Of a DNA stretch of 64,000 nucleotides, positions 25,756 to 34,157 are shown piece by piece (positions within the stretch are counted from its first letter, which is position 1; every line of letters starts with the position of its first letter). Made by a program: the position numbers and the translations under genes. The DNA comes from Mesorhizobium sp. M4B.F.Ca.ET.058.02.1.1 (GTDB taxonomy: Bacteria > Pseudomonadota > Alphaproteobacteria > Rhizobiales > Rhizobiaceae): the NCBI RefSeq assembly GCF_003952505.1, contig NZ_CP034450.1:3162001-3226000 (forward strand), in the 5' to 3' direction. The notes beneath the pieces are model-generated. The model was not told where the DNA came from. It ran no database searches and worked only from the letters and a program-made list of their open reading frames with translations.

Positions 25756-26790
25756 ATGTCCCGTGCGTTTCAGCCCCTCGCGATCCCCGCATCAGCGGGC
25801 ATCGGTCTTCGCTCCCCCCACATCTCGGAGATGCTGACGCGACGGCCCTCCGCCGGCTGGCTCGAAGTTCATGCCGAGAACTACATGGGAGACGGCGCCT
25901 GCGTCGAGGCGCTAGAGCGGCTGCGTGAGATCTACCCGCTCTCGGTGCATGGCGTTGGCCTGTCGCTCGGCAGCGCGCGGGGAGTTGACCGTGCCCATCT
26001 GGAGCGCCTGCGCAAGGTCTGCGCGCGCTTCCAACCCGATCTGGTCTCGGAGCATCTCGCCTGGAGCGTTGCCGACGGCGCCTATCTCAACGATCTCTTG
26101 CCGCTGCGCTATGACGAAGAGGCGCTGGCCGTCGTTGCCCGCAATGTCGAGACCGTCCAGGACACGCTGAAGCGGCAGGTGCTCATCGAGAACCTGTCGG
26201 CCTATCTGGCCTTTGCGGACTCCTCGATGAATGAGGCCGAATTCCTGGCCGAGCTGGTGGCTAGAACAGGCTGCGGCCTGCTGCTGGACGTCAACAACGT
26301 CCAGGTTTCGGCGCACAATTTGCAGTATGACGCCAAAGCCTTCATCGATGCGCTGCCGGCCGACGCGATCGGCGAAATCCATCTTGCCGGCCACGCGATC
26401 AATCAGGTCGGTGCCGACACCGTGCTCATCGACGACCATGGCTCGCGGGTGCCGCCGGTCGTCTGGGCGCTCTACCAGCATGCCGTGGGCCGGCTCGGAC
26501 CGCGCCCGACGTTGATCGAATGGGACACCGACGTTCCCGTTCTCGACGTGCTGCTTGGCGAAGCGATGTGGGCCGACATGCTGACCGCCTCGATCATGTT
26601 CAACCGTCGGCAGGTTGCGAGACGCAACCAAACGACCGAAGCCCGGTCGGCGCCCATCCGCCTTTCTCTCGAAGGTGAAACGACGACCAGCATGCCGGTG
26701 CTTGCGGCGTTTGCCGCTGCCAGAGCCGCCAGGCCGTCCATGTCCGCAGCGTTGCCGTCAATTGAGGAGGAATACCATGCTGCCGCTTGA
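25756..26790 (+). CDS. bufB: DUF692 multinuclear iron oxidase (MNIO), BufB/MbnB family
   Basis: 344 aa TIM-barrel enzyme of the MNIO family, which uses a multi-iron centre and O2 to rearrange peptide cysteines. Visible family motifs: GIGLRSPH, WLEVHAENYM, VHGVGLSLG (His ligand), VSEHLAW (Glu/His), LIENLSAYL, LLLDVNNVQVSAHN (Asp/Asn/His), IHLAGH, LIDDHG and TLIEWDTDVP. The core ends near residue 285; about 55 further residues, rich in Ala, Arg, Thr and Ser, form an extension. It starts 43 bp after the precursor gene, overlaps bufC by 14 bp, and would act on BufA in the cytoplasm before export. Confidence 0.92.
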   Translation: MSRAFQPLAIPASAGIGLRSPHISEMLTRRPSAGWLEVHAENYMGDGACVEALERLREIYPLSVHGVGLSLGSARGVDRAHLERLRKVCARFQPDLVSEHLAWSVADGAYLNDLLPLRYDEEALAVVARNVETVQDTLKRQVLIENLSAYLAFADSSMNEAEFLAELVARTGCGLLLDVNNVQVSAHNLQYDAKAFIDALPADAIGEIHLAGHAINQVGADTVLIDDHGSRVPPVVWALYQHAVGRLGPRPTLIEWDTDVPVLDVLLGEAMWADMLTASIMFNRRQVARRNQTTEARSAPIRLSLEGETTTSMPVLAAFAAARAARPSMSAALPSIEEEYHAAA

Positions 26791-27562
26791 ACTCCTGCAG
26801 ACCACCCTGGCGCGATCGGTGCTCGCCATGGAACCAGTCGCAGCCGCAAATGTGCTGACCGCCGGCAGGGCCGATCCGTTGGCCCGCCTGCGCATCTACC
26901 AGAACAACACGCGCAGTTCGCTGACCGCGGCGCTGATGGCGGCTTTTCCCGTCACCGTCCGGCTGGTAGACGAACGCTTCTTCCGTTATGTGGCGAGCGA
27001 GTTCATTCGACGCCACCCGCCGGTTGAATCCCGTCTTTCGCGCTATGGGGCCGGCTTCCCGCGCTTCCTGAAGACGATCGACACGCTGTCTGACATGCCG
27101 ATCGTCGCCGAAACGGCGCGGCTCGAATGGGCCATAGCGGAGGCACTCGATACGGCTTCGCTGCCGCCCCGCAGCCTCGCAGAATACGACAACACCGACC
27201 TCGGGTCCTCGCCGGATATCCTGCTCCAGCCTTCACTGCGGCTGATCGTCTCGCACTGGTCGATCCTGTCGGTATGGATGGCGCATCAACAGGAGACGGC
27301 GGCCGACGAAAGCACTACCTGGACAAGGCGTCCCGAACGTGTGGCGTTGTGGCGATCGGGGAACTACGTGCGGCTTTTTCTGCTCGACCGCGCGAGCTTC
27401 GCCTTCTGGCATTCGCTGAAACACGGTCTCGGCCTCGAGCATGCCACTGGCCGTGCCCTGGCTCTCGACCCGACCTTCGACCTGGTTTCCGCCCTTATGC
27501 GTCTGTTCCGCGACAGGCTCGTCACCAACGTGCGAGTCGCCGCGAATTCCCCCTCAAATTGA
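26777..27562 (+). CDS. bufC: DUF2063 protein, BufC-type MNIO partner
   Basis: 261 aa. The N-terminal DUF2063 domain (residues ~5-100) has LARLRIYQNNTRSSLTAAL followed by AAFPVTVRLVDERFFRYVA, the usual helical start of MbnC/BufC-like partners; the C-terminal half includes GNYVRLFLLDRASFAFW. Such proteins recruit the leader of the precursor to the MNIO enzyme. ATG 26777 is fixed by GAGGAGG seven bases upstream and lies inside the end of bufB. Its TGA overlaps an ATG of the DoxX frame. Confidence 0.88.
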   Translation: MLPLELLQTTLARSVLAMEPVAAANVLTAGRADPLARLRIYQNNTRSSLTAALMAAFPVTVRLVDERFFRYVASEFIRRHPPVESRLSRYGAGFPRFLKTIDTLSDMPIVAETARLEWAIAEALDTASLPPRSLAEYDNTDLGSSPDILLQPSLRLIVSHWSILSVWMAHQQETAADESTTWTRRPERVALWRSGNYVRLFLLDRASFAFWHSLKHGLGLEHATGRALALDPTFDLVSALMRLFRDRLVTNVRVAANSPSN

Positions 27563-27573
27563 TGGAGATGGTC

Positions 27574-28050
27574 ATGACCGCAATATCCGAACACTCCTCG
27601 TCCAACCCGGCCGGCTTTGTCGGCTTCTACAAGCGTATCATCAAGCTTCCCGAACACATTCCGTTTTCGCTGGTCCAACTCGCCGCACGCGTCGCGGTCG
27701 CGCATGTCTTCTGGCAGTCCGCGCAGACGAAGCTCGTATCCTGGCCGGTGACGCTGCAGCTTTTCGCCAACGAATACAATCTGCCGTTCATCGACCCGTC
27801 GATCGCGGCGCTACTGGCCACGGCGGCTGAACTGACGGGCTCGGTGTTGATATTCCTCGGGCTGTTTTCGCGCCTCGCTGCCCTGATGCTGATCGGCGTC
27901 GTCTCCGTCATCCAGATCTTCGTCTATCCGGAGAACTGGGCGGAGCACCTGCTATGGGCGTCGTTGCTGCTGCTCGTGCTGGCACGCGGCGCCGGTGTGT
28001 TCTCGCTAGACTATGTCGCGGCGCGGGTTCTCTCGGCGCCTGGAAGGTGA
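27574..28050 (+). CDS. DoxX-family membrane protein of the bufferin operon
   Basis: 158 aa, four hydrophobic segments (QLAARVAVAHVFWQSAQTKL, LLATAAELTGSVLIFLGLFS, LAALMLIGVVSVIQIFV, LLWASLLLLVLARGAGVFSL). DoxX members are small inner-membrane proteins, commonly the last gene of DUF2282-DUF692-DUF2063 operons; the role is unknown but probably redox-linked. Three in-frame ATGs are available (27562, 27568, 27574); 27574 is best spaced from GGAG, while 27562 overlaps the bufC stop as TGATG. The operon ends here, followed by a decayed gene. Confidence 0.85.
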   Translation: MTAISEHSSSNPAGFVGFYKRIIKLPEHIPFSLVQLAARVAVAHVFWQSAQTKLVSWPVTLQLFANEYNLPFIDPSIAALLATAAELTGSVLIFLGLFSRLAALMLIGVVSVIQIFVYPENWAEHLLWASLLLLVLARGAGVFSLDYVAARVLSAPGR

Positions 28051-28074
28051 ACATTCCGACCGAGGGGGAAAAGC

Positions 28075-28782
28075 ACGGCGCGCATCTTCATCGATCACGC
28101 CCACCCCGAGCCCAACAGCTTCAACGGCGCCCTGACCCGCGCCGCACAGGGTTGTCTGCGGCGGGACACGAAGTTGTTGTCTCAGATCTCTATGCTATCG
28201 GCTTCAACCCAATATCAGATCGTCGCAACTTCACGACGATACGCGACGCAAACTACTACCGTCAGCAGTCTGAGGAGGCGAACGCGGCTGCCCATGACGG
28301 GTTCGCGCCGGACATCCAGGCGGAGATGGGCAAGCTTTTCTGGTGCGACGCCTTGATCCTGCAGTTCCCGCTCTGGTGGTTCGGGCTGCCGGCGATCCTC
28401 AAGGGCTGGGTTGACCGAGTGTTCGCGTCCCGGCGGCCGCATCTATGGCGGCGGCAAATGCTATGATCGCAGCGTCTTTGCGGGAAAACGAGCGATGTGT
28501 TCCGTCACCATCGGCGGACCGCCGCCGATCTATTCAGGCTGTGGACTGAACGGCCCAATCTCGGAGATCCTGTTCCCGTCAACCACGGAATGCTCCATTT
28601 TTGTAGGCTTCACGGTTATCGAGCCTTTCCTTGTGCACGCACCAGCGCGCATCAGCGACGGTGAACGCCAGAGGTGGCTCGATCGTTACCGCGAATGCGT
28701 CCTCAGCCTCGCGAATGCTCCGACGATCACGCATCCGAAGCTCGCGGACTTCGACGACGCCCATGTCCTGAAATCGGTGTGA
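28075..28782 (+). pseudogene. decayed NAD(P)H:quinone oxidoreductase (flavodoxin-like fold)
   Basis: The frame begins GEAK-T-ARIFIDHAHPEPNSFNGALTRA with ACG at 28075 where the ATG should be, after a good GGGGGA ribosome-binding sequence. The frame shifts near 28143 to GHEVVVSDLYAIGFNPISDR and continues through FPLWWFGLPAILKGWVDRVFA. It shifts again near 28432 to GRIYGGGKCYDRSVFAGKRA and runs to 28782. Together these segments make a nearly full-length NQO/MdaB-like FMN protein (~235 aa). Two indels and a lost start make this a genuine pseudogene rather than a single sequencing error. It is directly inside the tRNA end of the island. Confidence 0.82.
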
Positions 28783-28800
28783 AAGATGGGCACAAGCCCT

Positions 28801-28838
28801 TGCATGTCAAGGACTTCAGCGATTTCAATGGGATAGGC

Positions 28839-28850
<12 letters not shown>
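28801..28850 (+). repeat. right att-like direct repeat at tRNA-Thr 3' end
   Basis: Right partner of 11861-11910 (40/50 identities; core 31/34). It spans the last bases of the acceptor stem, the encoded CCA, and about 38 bp downstream of the tRNA. It is the presumed original attachment site. Confidence 0.55.
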
Positions 28851-28913
<63 letters not shown>

Positions 28914-28990
28914 CGATGGCGGGGCTTCTGCCATAACGAACCGGCGAGCGCAAGGCCAAGAAAAACCTAAAGTGTCGCGCTTCATCGTCG

Positions 28991-29011
28991 CAAAACCGCC
29001 ACGCGGTTTTG
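28991..29011. terminator. perfect short hairpin upstream of tRNA-Thr
   Basis: CAAAACCGC (28991-28999) and GCGGTTTTG (29003-29011) form a 9-bp stem with a 3-base loop. It has a terminator-like shape in either direction but no following U-run outside the stem. It may mark the end of a lost gene or belong to the neighbouring repeat. Confidence 0.35.
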
Positions 29012-29032
29012 GGCGGCATGACCCTGAGTGTT

Positions 29033-29079
29033 GCATGTCGTTGTCCCGAAACCACTGCGCACTTTTTGGGCGACATGCA
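29033..29079. repeat. palindromic intergenic repeat (AAACC-core type)
   Basis: Imperfect palindrome starting GCATGTCG and ending CGACATGC, with a CCCGAAACC / CACTTTTTGGG core. It has the same architecture as the repeat at 33834-33884 (CCGAAAACCGC ... CACTTTTCGG), so it belongs to one dispersed family of ~50-bp elements that occupy spacers here. Confidence 0.55.
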
Positions 29080-29184
29080 TTGGCAATGCCGCGGCTGTGG
29101 AAGCCGCCTTCCTCGACATGGCCGCGCCACAATGTTGGCTATGCCTCAGCAAGGTTGGCTAGTCAGCCGGCCGGGGATGGGACG

Positions 29185-29385
29185 ATGAATGACAAGGCAA
29201 ATCCACCGAAAAAAGGCGCAGGCGACCGCAAGGACCGGCTCGCCGAAGCCTTGCGCGCCAATCTCGGGAAGCGCAAGGCGCAGTCGCGCTCGCGCCGCTC
29301 GGGCGACGCCGACAAGCGGCGCGCCAATGAGCCCGATCAGCGGCCGGAAGGATTGCCGACTGCTGGAAAAATGCACAAGGACTAG
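29185..29385 (+). CDS. small basic hypothetical protein
   Basis: 66 aa, strongly charged and lysine/arginine-rich (DRKDRLAEALRANLGKRKAQ, SRSRRSGDADKRR). No membrane segment or signal peptide. It sits just before murA on the same strand, a place where rhizobia often carry a short conserved hypothetical gene. ATG 29185 is preceded by GGGGATGGGA. Nucleic-acid binding is conceivable from the charge, but nothing specific can be assigned. Confidence 0.6.
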   Translation: MNDKANPPKKGAGDRKDRLAEALRANLGKRKAQSRSRRSGDADKRRANEPDQRPEGLPTAGKMHKD

Positions 29386-29520
29386 CCCAAACCCGGCCAC
29401 ACTGCTCCGCCACACTCGGCGCAGGGGACCCAGAATCCTTGAACCAAGCCGGCCAATGGTCTAGACGGGCCGATACTCAAACGATTGAACCGGCCGTTCC
29501 GGCCGAGGGGACATTCTCTC

Positions 29521-30813
29521 ATGGATCGCATCAGAATTGTCGGCGGCAACAAGCTCGCCGGAAGCATTCCGATCTCCGGCGCGAAAAACGCGGCATTGCC
29601 GCTGATGATCGCCTCGCTGCTCACCGACGACACGCTGACGCTGGAGAACGTGCCGCATCTGGCCGATGTCGAGCAATTGATCCGCATCCTCGGCAATCAC
29701 GGCGTCGACTATTCGGTCAACGGCCGTCGTGAGAAGCAGCAGGAAGGCTATTCGCGCACCATCAATTTCTCCGCCCGCAACATCGTCGACACCACGGCGC
29801 CGTATGAACTGGTGTCGAAGATGCGCGCCTCCTTCTGGGTGATCGGGCCGCTGCTGGCCCGCATGGGCGAGGCAAAGGTGTCGCTGCCGGGCGGCTGCGC
29901 CATCGGCACGCGCCCGGTCGACCTGTTCCTGGAAGGCCTGCAGGCGCTCGGCGCCGATCTCGACGTCGACACCGGCTATGTCATCGCCAAGACCAAAAAC
30001 GGCCGTCTCGTCGGCAACCGCTATGTGTTCCCGAAAGTGTCGGTCGGCGCCACTCATGTGCTGATGATGGCTGCTTCGCTGGCCAAGGGCGAGACGGTGC
30101 TGGAAAACGCCGCTTGCGAACCCGAGATCGTCAACCTCGCCGAATGCCTCAACGCCATGGGCGCCAGGATTTCCGGCGCCGGCACGCCAACCATCACCAT
30201 CGATGGCGTCGAGGCGCTGTCGGGGGCCCGCGTGCGCGTCATTCCCGACCGCATCGAGACCGGCACCTATGCGATGGCGGTGGCGATGACCGGCGGCGAC
30301 GTCGTGCTCGAAGGCGCCCGACCAGAATTGCTGCAGACCGCGCTCGATGTCATTTCCGAGACCGGCGCCGAGATCACGCCGACCAATTCCGGCATCCGCG
30401 TCCGGCGCAACGGCGCCGGCATTGCGCCGGTCGACGTGACGACGGCGCCCTTCCCGGCCTTCCCGACCGATTTGCAGGCGCAGTTCATGGGCCTGATGAC
30501 CATGGCCAAGGGCAAGTCGCGCATCACCGAGACCATCTTCGAGAACCGTTTCATGCATGTGCAGGAGCTCGCCCGGCTCGGCGCCCACATCACGCTTTCC
30601 GGCCAGACGGCCATCGTCGACGGCGTCGCCAAGCTGAAGGGCGCGCCGGTGATGGCGACCGATCTGCGCGCCTCGGTCTCGCTGGTCATCGCTGGCCTTG
30701 CCGCCGAAGGCGAGACCACGGTCAACCGCGTCTATCACCTCGACCGCGGCTTCGAGCGGCTGGAGGAGAAGCTTTCCGGCTGCGGCGCGGTGATAGAGCG
30801 GATTTCGGGCTGA
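29521..30813 (+). CDS. murA: UDP-N-acetylglucosamine 1-carboxyvinyltransferase
   Basis: 430 aa cytosolic enzyme for the first committed step of peptidoglycan synthesis: transfers enolpyruvate from PEP to UDP-GlcNAc. Start [20 protein letters not shown], substrate loop with the reactive cysteine in [16 protein letters not shown] (Cys near residue 126, target of fosfomycin), and conserved [14 protein letters not shown] and RHFENRFMH-like [20 protein letters not shown] 29521 follows GAGGGGACATTCTC; the in-frame start 12 codons earlier is not needed. It heads the conserved murA-DUF2948-hisD block. Confidence 0.96.
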   Translation: MDRIRIVGGNKLAGSIPISGAKNAALPLMIASLLTDDTLTLENVPHLADVEQLIRILGNHGVDYSVNGRREKQQEGYSRTINFSARNIVDTTAPYELVSKMRASFWVIGPLLARMGEAKVSLPGGCAIGTRPVDLFLEGLQALGADLDVDTGYVIAKTKNGRLVGNRYVFPKVSVGATHVLMMAASLAKGETVLENAACEPEIVNLAECLNAMGARISGAGTPTITIDGVEALSGARVRVIPDRIETGTYAMAVAMTGGDVVLEGARPELLQTALDVISETGAEITPTNSGIRVRRNGAGIAPVDVTTAPFPAFPTDLQAQFMGLMTMAKGKSRITETIFENRFMHVQELARLGAHITLSGQTAIVDGVAKLKGAPVMATDLRASVSLVIAGLAAEGETTVNRVYHLDRGFERLEEKLSGCGAVIERISG

Positions 30814-30890
30814 CGGCCGCAAGGCACCCGTTGCAGACAAAGAGGCCTTCAACTCGTTTTGGAATGGCCAATTGTTAAAAGTCGGCGCCG

Positions 30891-30938
30891 CCCCTCATCC
30901 GCCTGCCGGCACCTTCTGCCCGTAAACGGGGGAGAAGT
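30891..30938 (+). repeat. CCTCATCCGCCTGCCGG intergenic repeat, copy 1
   Basis: Begins CCCCTCATCCGCCTGCCGGC, followed by ACCTTCT-GCCCG-TAAACGGGGGAGAAG. The second half is a hairpin (CTTCT-CCCCG / CGGGG-AGAAG type). Further copies lie at 48265, 48381 (opposite strand) and 49809; 40911 is a related composite. Confidence 0.7.
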
Positions 30939-31047
30939 CCGCTGGCAAACCTGAGCCGGTTGCCTTGACAGAAACCCTGTGCGGTTGCGCGGAATGGAAA
31001 GACCGCCTAACACGAAGCTTGAAACCAACGTTAGGTACAAATTCCGC

Positions 31048-31479
31048 ATGGCTCTCAAGCTCATCGCGCTCGACGACCAGGACCTGGGCATCGTCTCGGC
31101 CCATGTCCAGGACGCCGTGATGAAGGTCTCGGACCTCGAATTCCTGCCGGCGGCCAAGCGCTTCGTGCTGACCATGAACCGTTTCGTCTGGGAGGCGAAA
31201 TCCAGCCTGTTCCGCCAGCACAATGAGCGGCGGCAGGCGGTGCTGCATTTCGACCGCGTGCTAGGCGCCAAGACCAGCGGTATCGCCCGCGACAAGCCGG
31301 CCGAGGTGCTGTCACTTTTGGCGATCAGCTTTGTCGAAATCAGCAAGCCCGCCGGCATCGTCGAGCTTATCTTCTCCGGCGGCGGCACGATCATGCTCGA
31401 TGTCGAGTGCATCGAGGCGCGGCTTGCCGACATAGGCGGCACCTGGGAAGCCTCCTCGCGTCCCGTGCACAGGGCTTGA
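31048..31479 (+). CDS. DUF2948 family protein
   Basis: 143 aa, soluble, mostly beta. Starts MALKLIALDDQDLGIVSAHV and contains VSDLEFLPAAKRFVLTMNRF and LDVECIEARLADIG, the usual DUF2948 ends. Found in alphaproteobacteria between murA and hisD; biochemical function unknown. ATG 31048 was chosen over the longer frame (31 codons upstream) because family members start here. hisD begins 9 bp after its stop, so the two are probably co-transcribed. Confidence 0.85.
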   Translation: MALKLIALDDQDLGIVSAHVQDAVMKVSDLEFLPAAKRFVLTMNRFVWEAKSSLFRQHNERRQAVLHFDRVLGAKTSGIARDKPAEVLSLLAISFVEISKPAGIVELIFSGGGTIMLDVECIEARLADIGGTWEASSRPVHRA

Positions 31480-31488
31480 GCGCAGCAG

Positions 31489-32781
31489 ATGGCCATCACA
31501 CTCAGCCATTCCGACGCCGATTTCGAGCAGCGTTTCGCCGCCTTCCTGACGACCAAGCGGGAGGTGTCGGCCGATGTCGACGCCGCGGTGCGCGAGATCG
31601 TCCAGTGCGTGCGCGCCGAGGGCGACAAGGCCCTCATCGACTATACGCTGAAGTTCGACAAGGCCGACCTCGCCAAGCTTGGCGTCGCCGTCTCCAAGGA
31701 TGACATCGCCAAGGCCTATGCCGAGGCCGATCCGCAAACGGTCGAGGCGCTGCGCTTCGCCCGCGACCGCATCCGCTCGCATCACGAGCGGCAGAAGCCG
31801 AAGGACGACCGCTACACGGACGCCGCCGGCGTCGAGCTCGGCTCGCGCTGGACGGCGATCGAGGCTGTCGGGCTCTACGTGCCGGGCGGTACCGCAAGCT
31901 ATCCGAGCTCGGTGCTGATGAACGCGGTGCCGGCCAAGGTTGCCGGCGTCGAGCGCATCGTCATCGTGGTGCCGGCGCCGGGCGGCGTCATCAACCCGCT
32001 GGTGCTGGTGGCGGCCGATATCGCCGGCGTCTCCGAGGTCTACCGCGTCGGCGGCGCGCAGGCGATCGCCGCCCTTGCCTATGGCACGGACACGATAAGG
32101 CCGGTCGCCAAGATCGTCGGGCCCGGCAACGCCTATGTCGCGGCGGCCAAGCGCCAGGTGTTCGGCACGGTCGGCATCGACATGATCGCCGGACCGTCGG
32201 AAGTGCTGGTGGTGGCCGACGGCAGCAACGACCCCGAGTGGATCGCCGCCGACCTTTTGGCCCAGGCCGAGCATGACGTGTCGGCGCAATCGATTCTGAT
32301 CACCGACGACCCCGCCTTCGGCAAGGCGGTGGAGGAAGCCGTCCAGCGCCAGTTGCAGAACCTGCCACGCGCCGAGACCGCCGCTGCAAGCTGGCGCGAT
32401 TTCGGCGCCGTCATCCTGGTGCCGACGATCGAAGCCTCGCTGCCGCTGGTCGACCGCATCGCCGCCGAACATGTGGAACTTGCCATCGACGACGCCGAGG
32501 CCTTCCTTGCCAGGATGCGCAATGCCGGCGCCGTCTTCCTTGGCCGCCACACGCCCGAGGTCATCGGCGACTATGTCGGCGGCTCAAACCACGTGCTGCC
32601 GACCGCGCGCTCGGCGCGCTTCTCATCGGGGCTTTCGGTGCTCGATTTCGTCAAGCGCACCTCGATCCTCAAGCTCGGGCCGGAGCAGCTGCGCACGCTG
32701 GCGCCGGCGGCGATCGCGCTCGCCAGGGCGGAAGGGCTTGATGCGCATGGCCGTTCCGTCGCGATCAGGTTGAACATGTAG
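31489..32781 (+). CDS. hisD: histidinol dehydrogenase
   Basis: 430 aa Zn- and NAD-dependent enzyme for the last two steps of histidine synthesis (L-histidinol to L-histidine). Motifs: [20 protein letters not shown] near residue 125, [14 protein letters not shown] near 187, [20 protein letters not shown] near 207, [14 protein letters not shown] near 227, and the metal-ligand segment [14 protein letters not shown] with GGSNHVLPT. Length is normal. Here it is separated from other his genes, as usual in rhizobia. Confidence 0.96.
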   Translation: MAITLSHSDADFEQRFAAFLTTKREVSADVDAAVREIVQCVRAEGDKALIDYTLKFDKADLAKLGVAVSKDDIAKAYAEADPQTVEALRFARDRIRSHHERQKPKDDRYTDAAGVELGSRWTAIEAVGLYVPGGTASYPSSVLMNAVPAKVAGVERIVIVVPAPGGVINPLVLVAADIAGVSEVYRVGGAQAIAALAYGTDTIRPVAKIVGPGNAYVAAAKRQVFGTVGIDMIAGPSEVLVVADGSNDPEWIAADLLAQAEHDVSAQSILITDDPAFGKAVEEAVQRQLQNLPRAETAAASWRDFGAVILVPTIEASLPLVDRIAAEHVELAIDDAEAFLARMRNAGAVFLGRHTPEVIGDYVGGSNHVLPTARSARFSSGLSVLDFVKRTSILKLGPEQLRTLAPAAIALARAEGLDAHGRSVAIRLNM

Positions 32782-32783
32782 CG

Positions 32784-33269
32784 ATGTCCGACTACGACCA
32801 AACCCGCGCCAGGCTGATCGATGTCGAGCTCGACGAATCGATCGGCCGTTCGACGCCCGATGTCGAGCACGAGCGGGCGGTGGCGATCTTCGACCTGATC
32901 GAGGAAAACAGTTTCCAGCCGGTCAATGACGACGGAGCCGGACCGTACAGGCTGAAGCTGTCGCTGGTCGATTCCCGGCTGGTCTTCGCCGTGGCGCGCG
33001 AGGATGGCGCGGCCGTCGTCACGCACATCCTGTCGCTGACGCCGCTGCGGCGCATCGTCAAGGACTATTACCTGATCTGCGAAAGCTATTACGACGCCAT
33101 CCGCTCGTCGACGCCGAGCCATATCGAGGCGATCGACATGGGCCGGCGCGGCCTGCACAATGAGGGTTCGCAAACTCTGATGGACCGGCTTGCCGGCAAG
33201 ATCGACATCGATTTCGACACGGCGCGCCGGCTGTTCACGCTGGTCTGCGTGCTGCACTGGCGAGGCTAG
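32784..33269 (+). CDS. UPF0262 family protein
   Basis: 161 aa cytosolic protein of unknown function, confined largely to alphaproteobacteria. Starts [20 protein letters not shown] and contains [30 protein letters not shown] [20 protein letters not shown], and [13 protein letters not shown]. It starts 2 bp after the hisD stop, and its stop overlaps the leader of the phosphatase gene. The operon position is conserved, but no biochemical role follows. Confidence 0.88.
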   Translation: MSDYDQTRARLIDVELDESIGRSTPDVEHERAVAIFDLIEENSFQPVNDDGAGPYRLKLSLVDSRLVFAVAREDGAAVVTHILSLTPLRRIVKDYYLICESYYDAIRSSTPSHIEAIDMGRRGLHNEGSQTLMDRLAGKIDIDFDTARRLFTLVCVLHWRG

Positions 33270-33272
33270 GCC

Positions 33273-33722
33273 CTGGCCTCGCTGCCGCATTCGGTCCTCT
33301 TTCTGTGCGGCATGAACGCCGTGCGTTCGCCGATGGCCGAGGCGCTGGCGCGGCGCATGCTGCCCTCGGCCATCTTCGTCGCCTCGGCCGGCGTGCGCGC
33401 GGGCGAACGCGACCCGTTCGTCGACGCGGTGTTGACCGAGGACACGCTGTCGCTCGGTGAGCGCCAGCCGAGGACCATGGACGAGCTGGAGGACGACTAT
33501 TTCGACCTGATCGTCACGCTGGCGCCGGAGGCGCACCACGCGGCGCTCGAGCTCACCCGCTCGCTCGCCGTCGAGGTCGAATACTGGCCGATGCCGGACC
33601 CGACGGATGCCGGCGGCACGCGCGAGCACATCATGGCCGCCTATCGCGATGTGCGCGAGCGCCTGAAGGCGCGCATCGCCAGACGTTTTCCCGCATCCGA
33701 GGCAAAAAGCGCCTTGGATTAA
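33273..33722 (+). CDS. low-molecular-weight protein tyrosine phosphatase/arsenate reductase-like, probable CTG start
   Basis: About 149 aa. The LMW-PTP P-loop C-x5-R is present as VLFLCGMNAVRSPMAEAL, with the general-acid region WPMPDPTDAGG. The first ATG in frame (33312) lies after the catalytic Cys and would remove it. Upstream, the frame is closed by TAG at 33267, which is also the stop of the preceding gene, and only CTG codons (33273 and 33282) are available. CTG 33273 has GAGG seven bases upstream. Unless a base is missing from the sequence, a CTG start is needed for an active enzyme. Coupled to UPF0262. Confidence 0.78.
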   Translation: MASLPHSVLFLCGMNAVRSPMAEALARRMLPSAIFVASAGVRAGERDPFVDAVLTEDTLSLGERQPRTMDELEDDYFDLIVTLAPEAHHAALELTRSLAVEVEYWPMPDPTDAGGTREHIMAAYRDVRERLKARIARRFPASEAKSALD

Positions 33723-33771
33723 GCGTGTTCACAAGCGGACGATTATCATATAGGTTCCGCCGAAATTCCGG

Positions 33772-33822
33772 CCGGAGTCGGATGATTTCCGGTCGGTTCG
33801 GCCGGAAATCATCCGACTCCGG
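33772..33822. repeat. 21-bp perfect inverted repeat
   Basis: Arms 33772-33792 and 33802-33822 are perfect reverse complements over 21 bp (CCGGAGTCGG...TTTCCGG), loop TCGGTTCGG. It lies in the 197-bp spacer between the phosphatase and infA, beside a second palindrome. It would form a very stable cruciform or mRNA hairpin and could terminate the hisD operon, but no U-run follows. Confidence 0.7.
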
Positions 33823-33833
33823 ATCAAAGAAGT

Positions 33834-33884
33834 AGAGCATGATGTCGTCCGAAAACCGCTTGACACTTTTCGGCATCATGCTCT
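33834..33884. repeat. palindromic intergenic repeat (CCGAAAACCGC core)
   Basis: AGAGCATGATG and CATCATGCTCT end arms, with CCGAAAA and TTTTCGG inside and a GCTTGACAC centre. Related to 29033-29079. It is 35 bp before the infA start. Confidence 0.7.
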
Positions 33885-33919
33885 AGGCGCCGGAACCGAA
33901 ATCCAAGCAAAGGTATCGA

Positions 33920-34138
33920 ATGCCGAAGGAAGAAGTCCTCGAGTTTCCGGGTGTGGTCACGGAACTGCTGCCCAACGCGATGTTCCGGGTGAAGCTCGAA
34001 AACGAACACGAGATCATCGCCCACACGGCCGGCCGCATGCGCAAGAACCGTATCCGCGTGCTGACCGGCGACAAGGTCCTGGTCGAGATGACGCCCTACG
34101 ACCTGACCAAGGGCCGCATCACCTACCGTTTCAAGTAA
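33920..34138 (+). CDS. infA: translation initiation factor IF-1
   Basis: 72 aa S1/OB-fold protein that binds the 30S A site during initiation. The sequence from [20 protein letters not shown] through [20 protein letters not shown] to [12 protein letters not shown] is that of IF-1, full length. It stands after a long repeat-filled spacer, so it probably has its own promoter, and is followed 19 bp later by maf. Confidence 0.98.
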
Positions 34139-34157
34139 CAGCCCGGCGCGACCCCAG

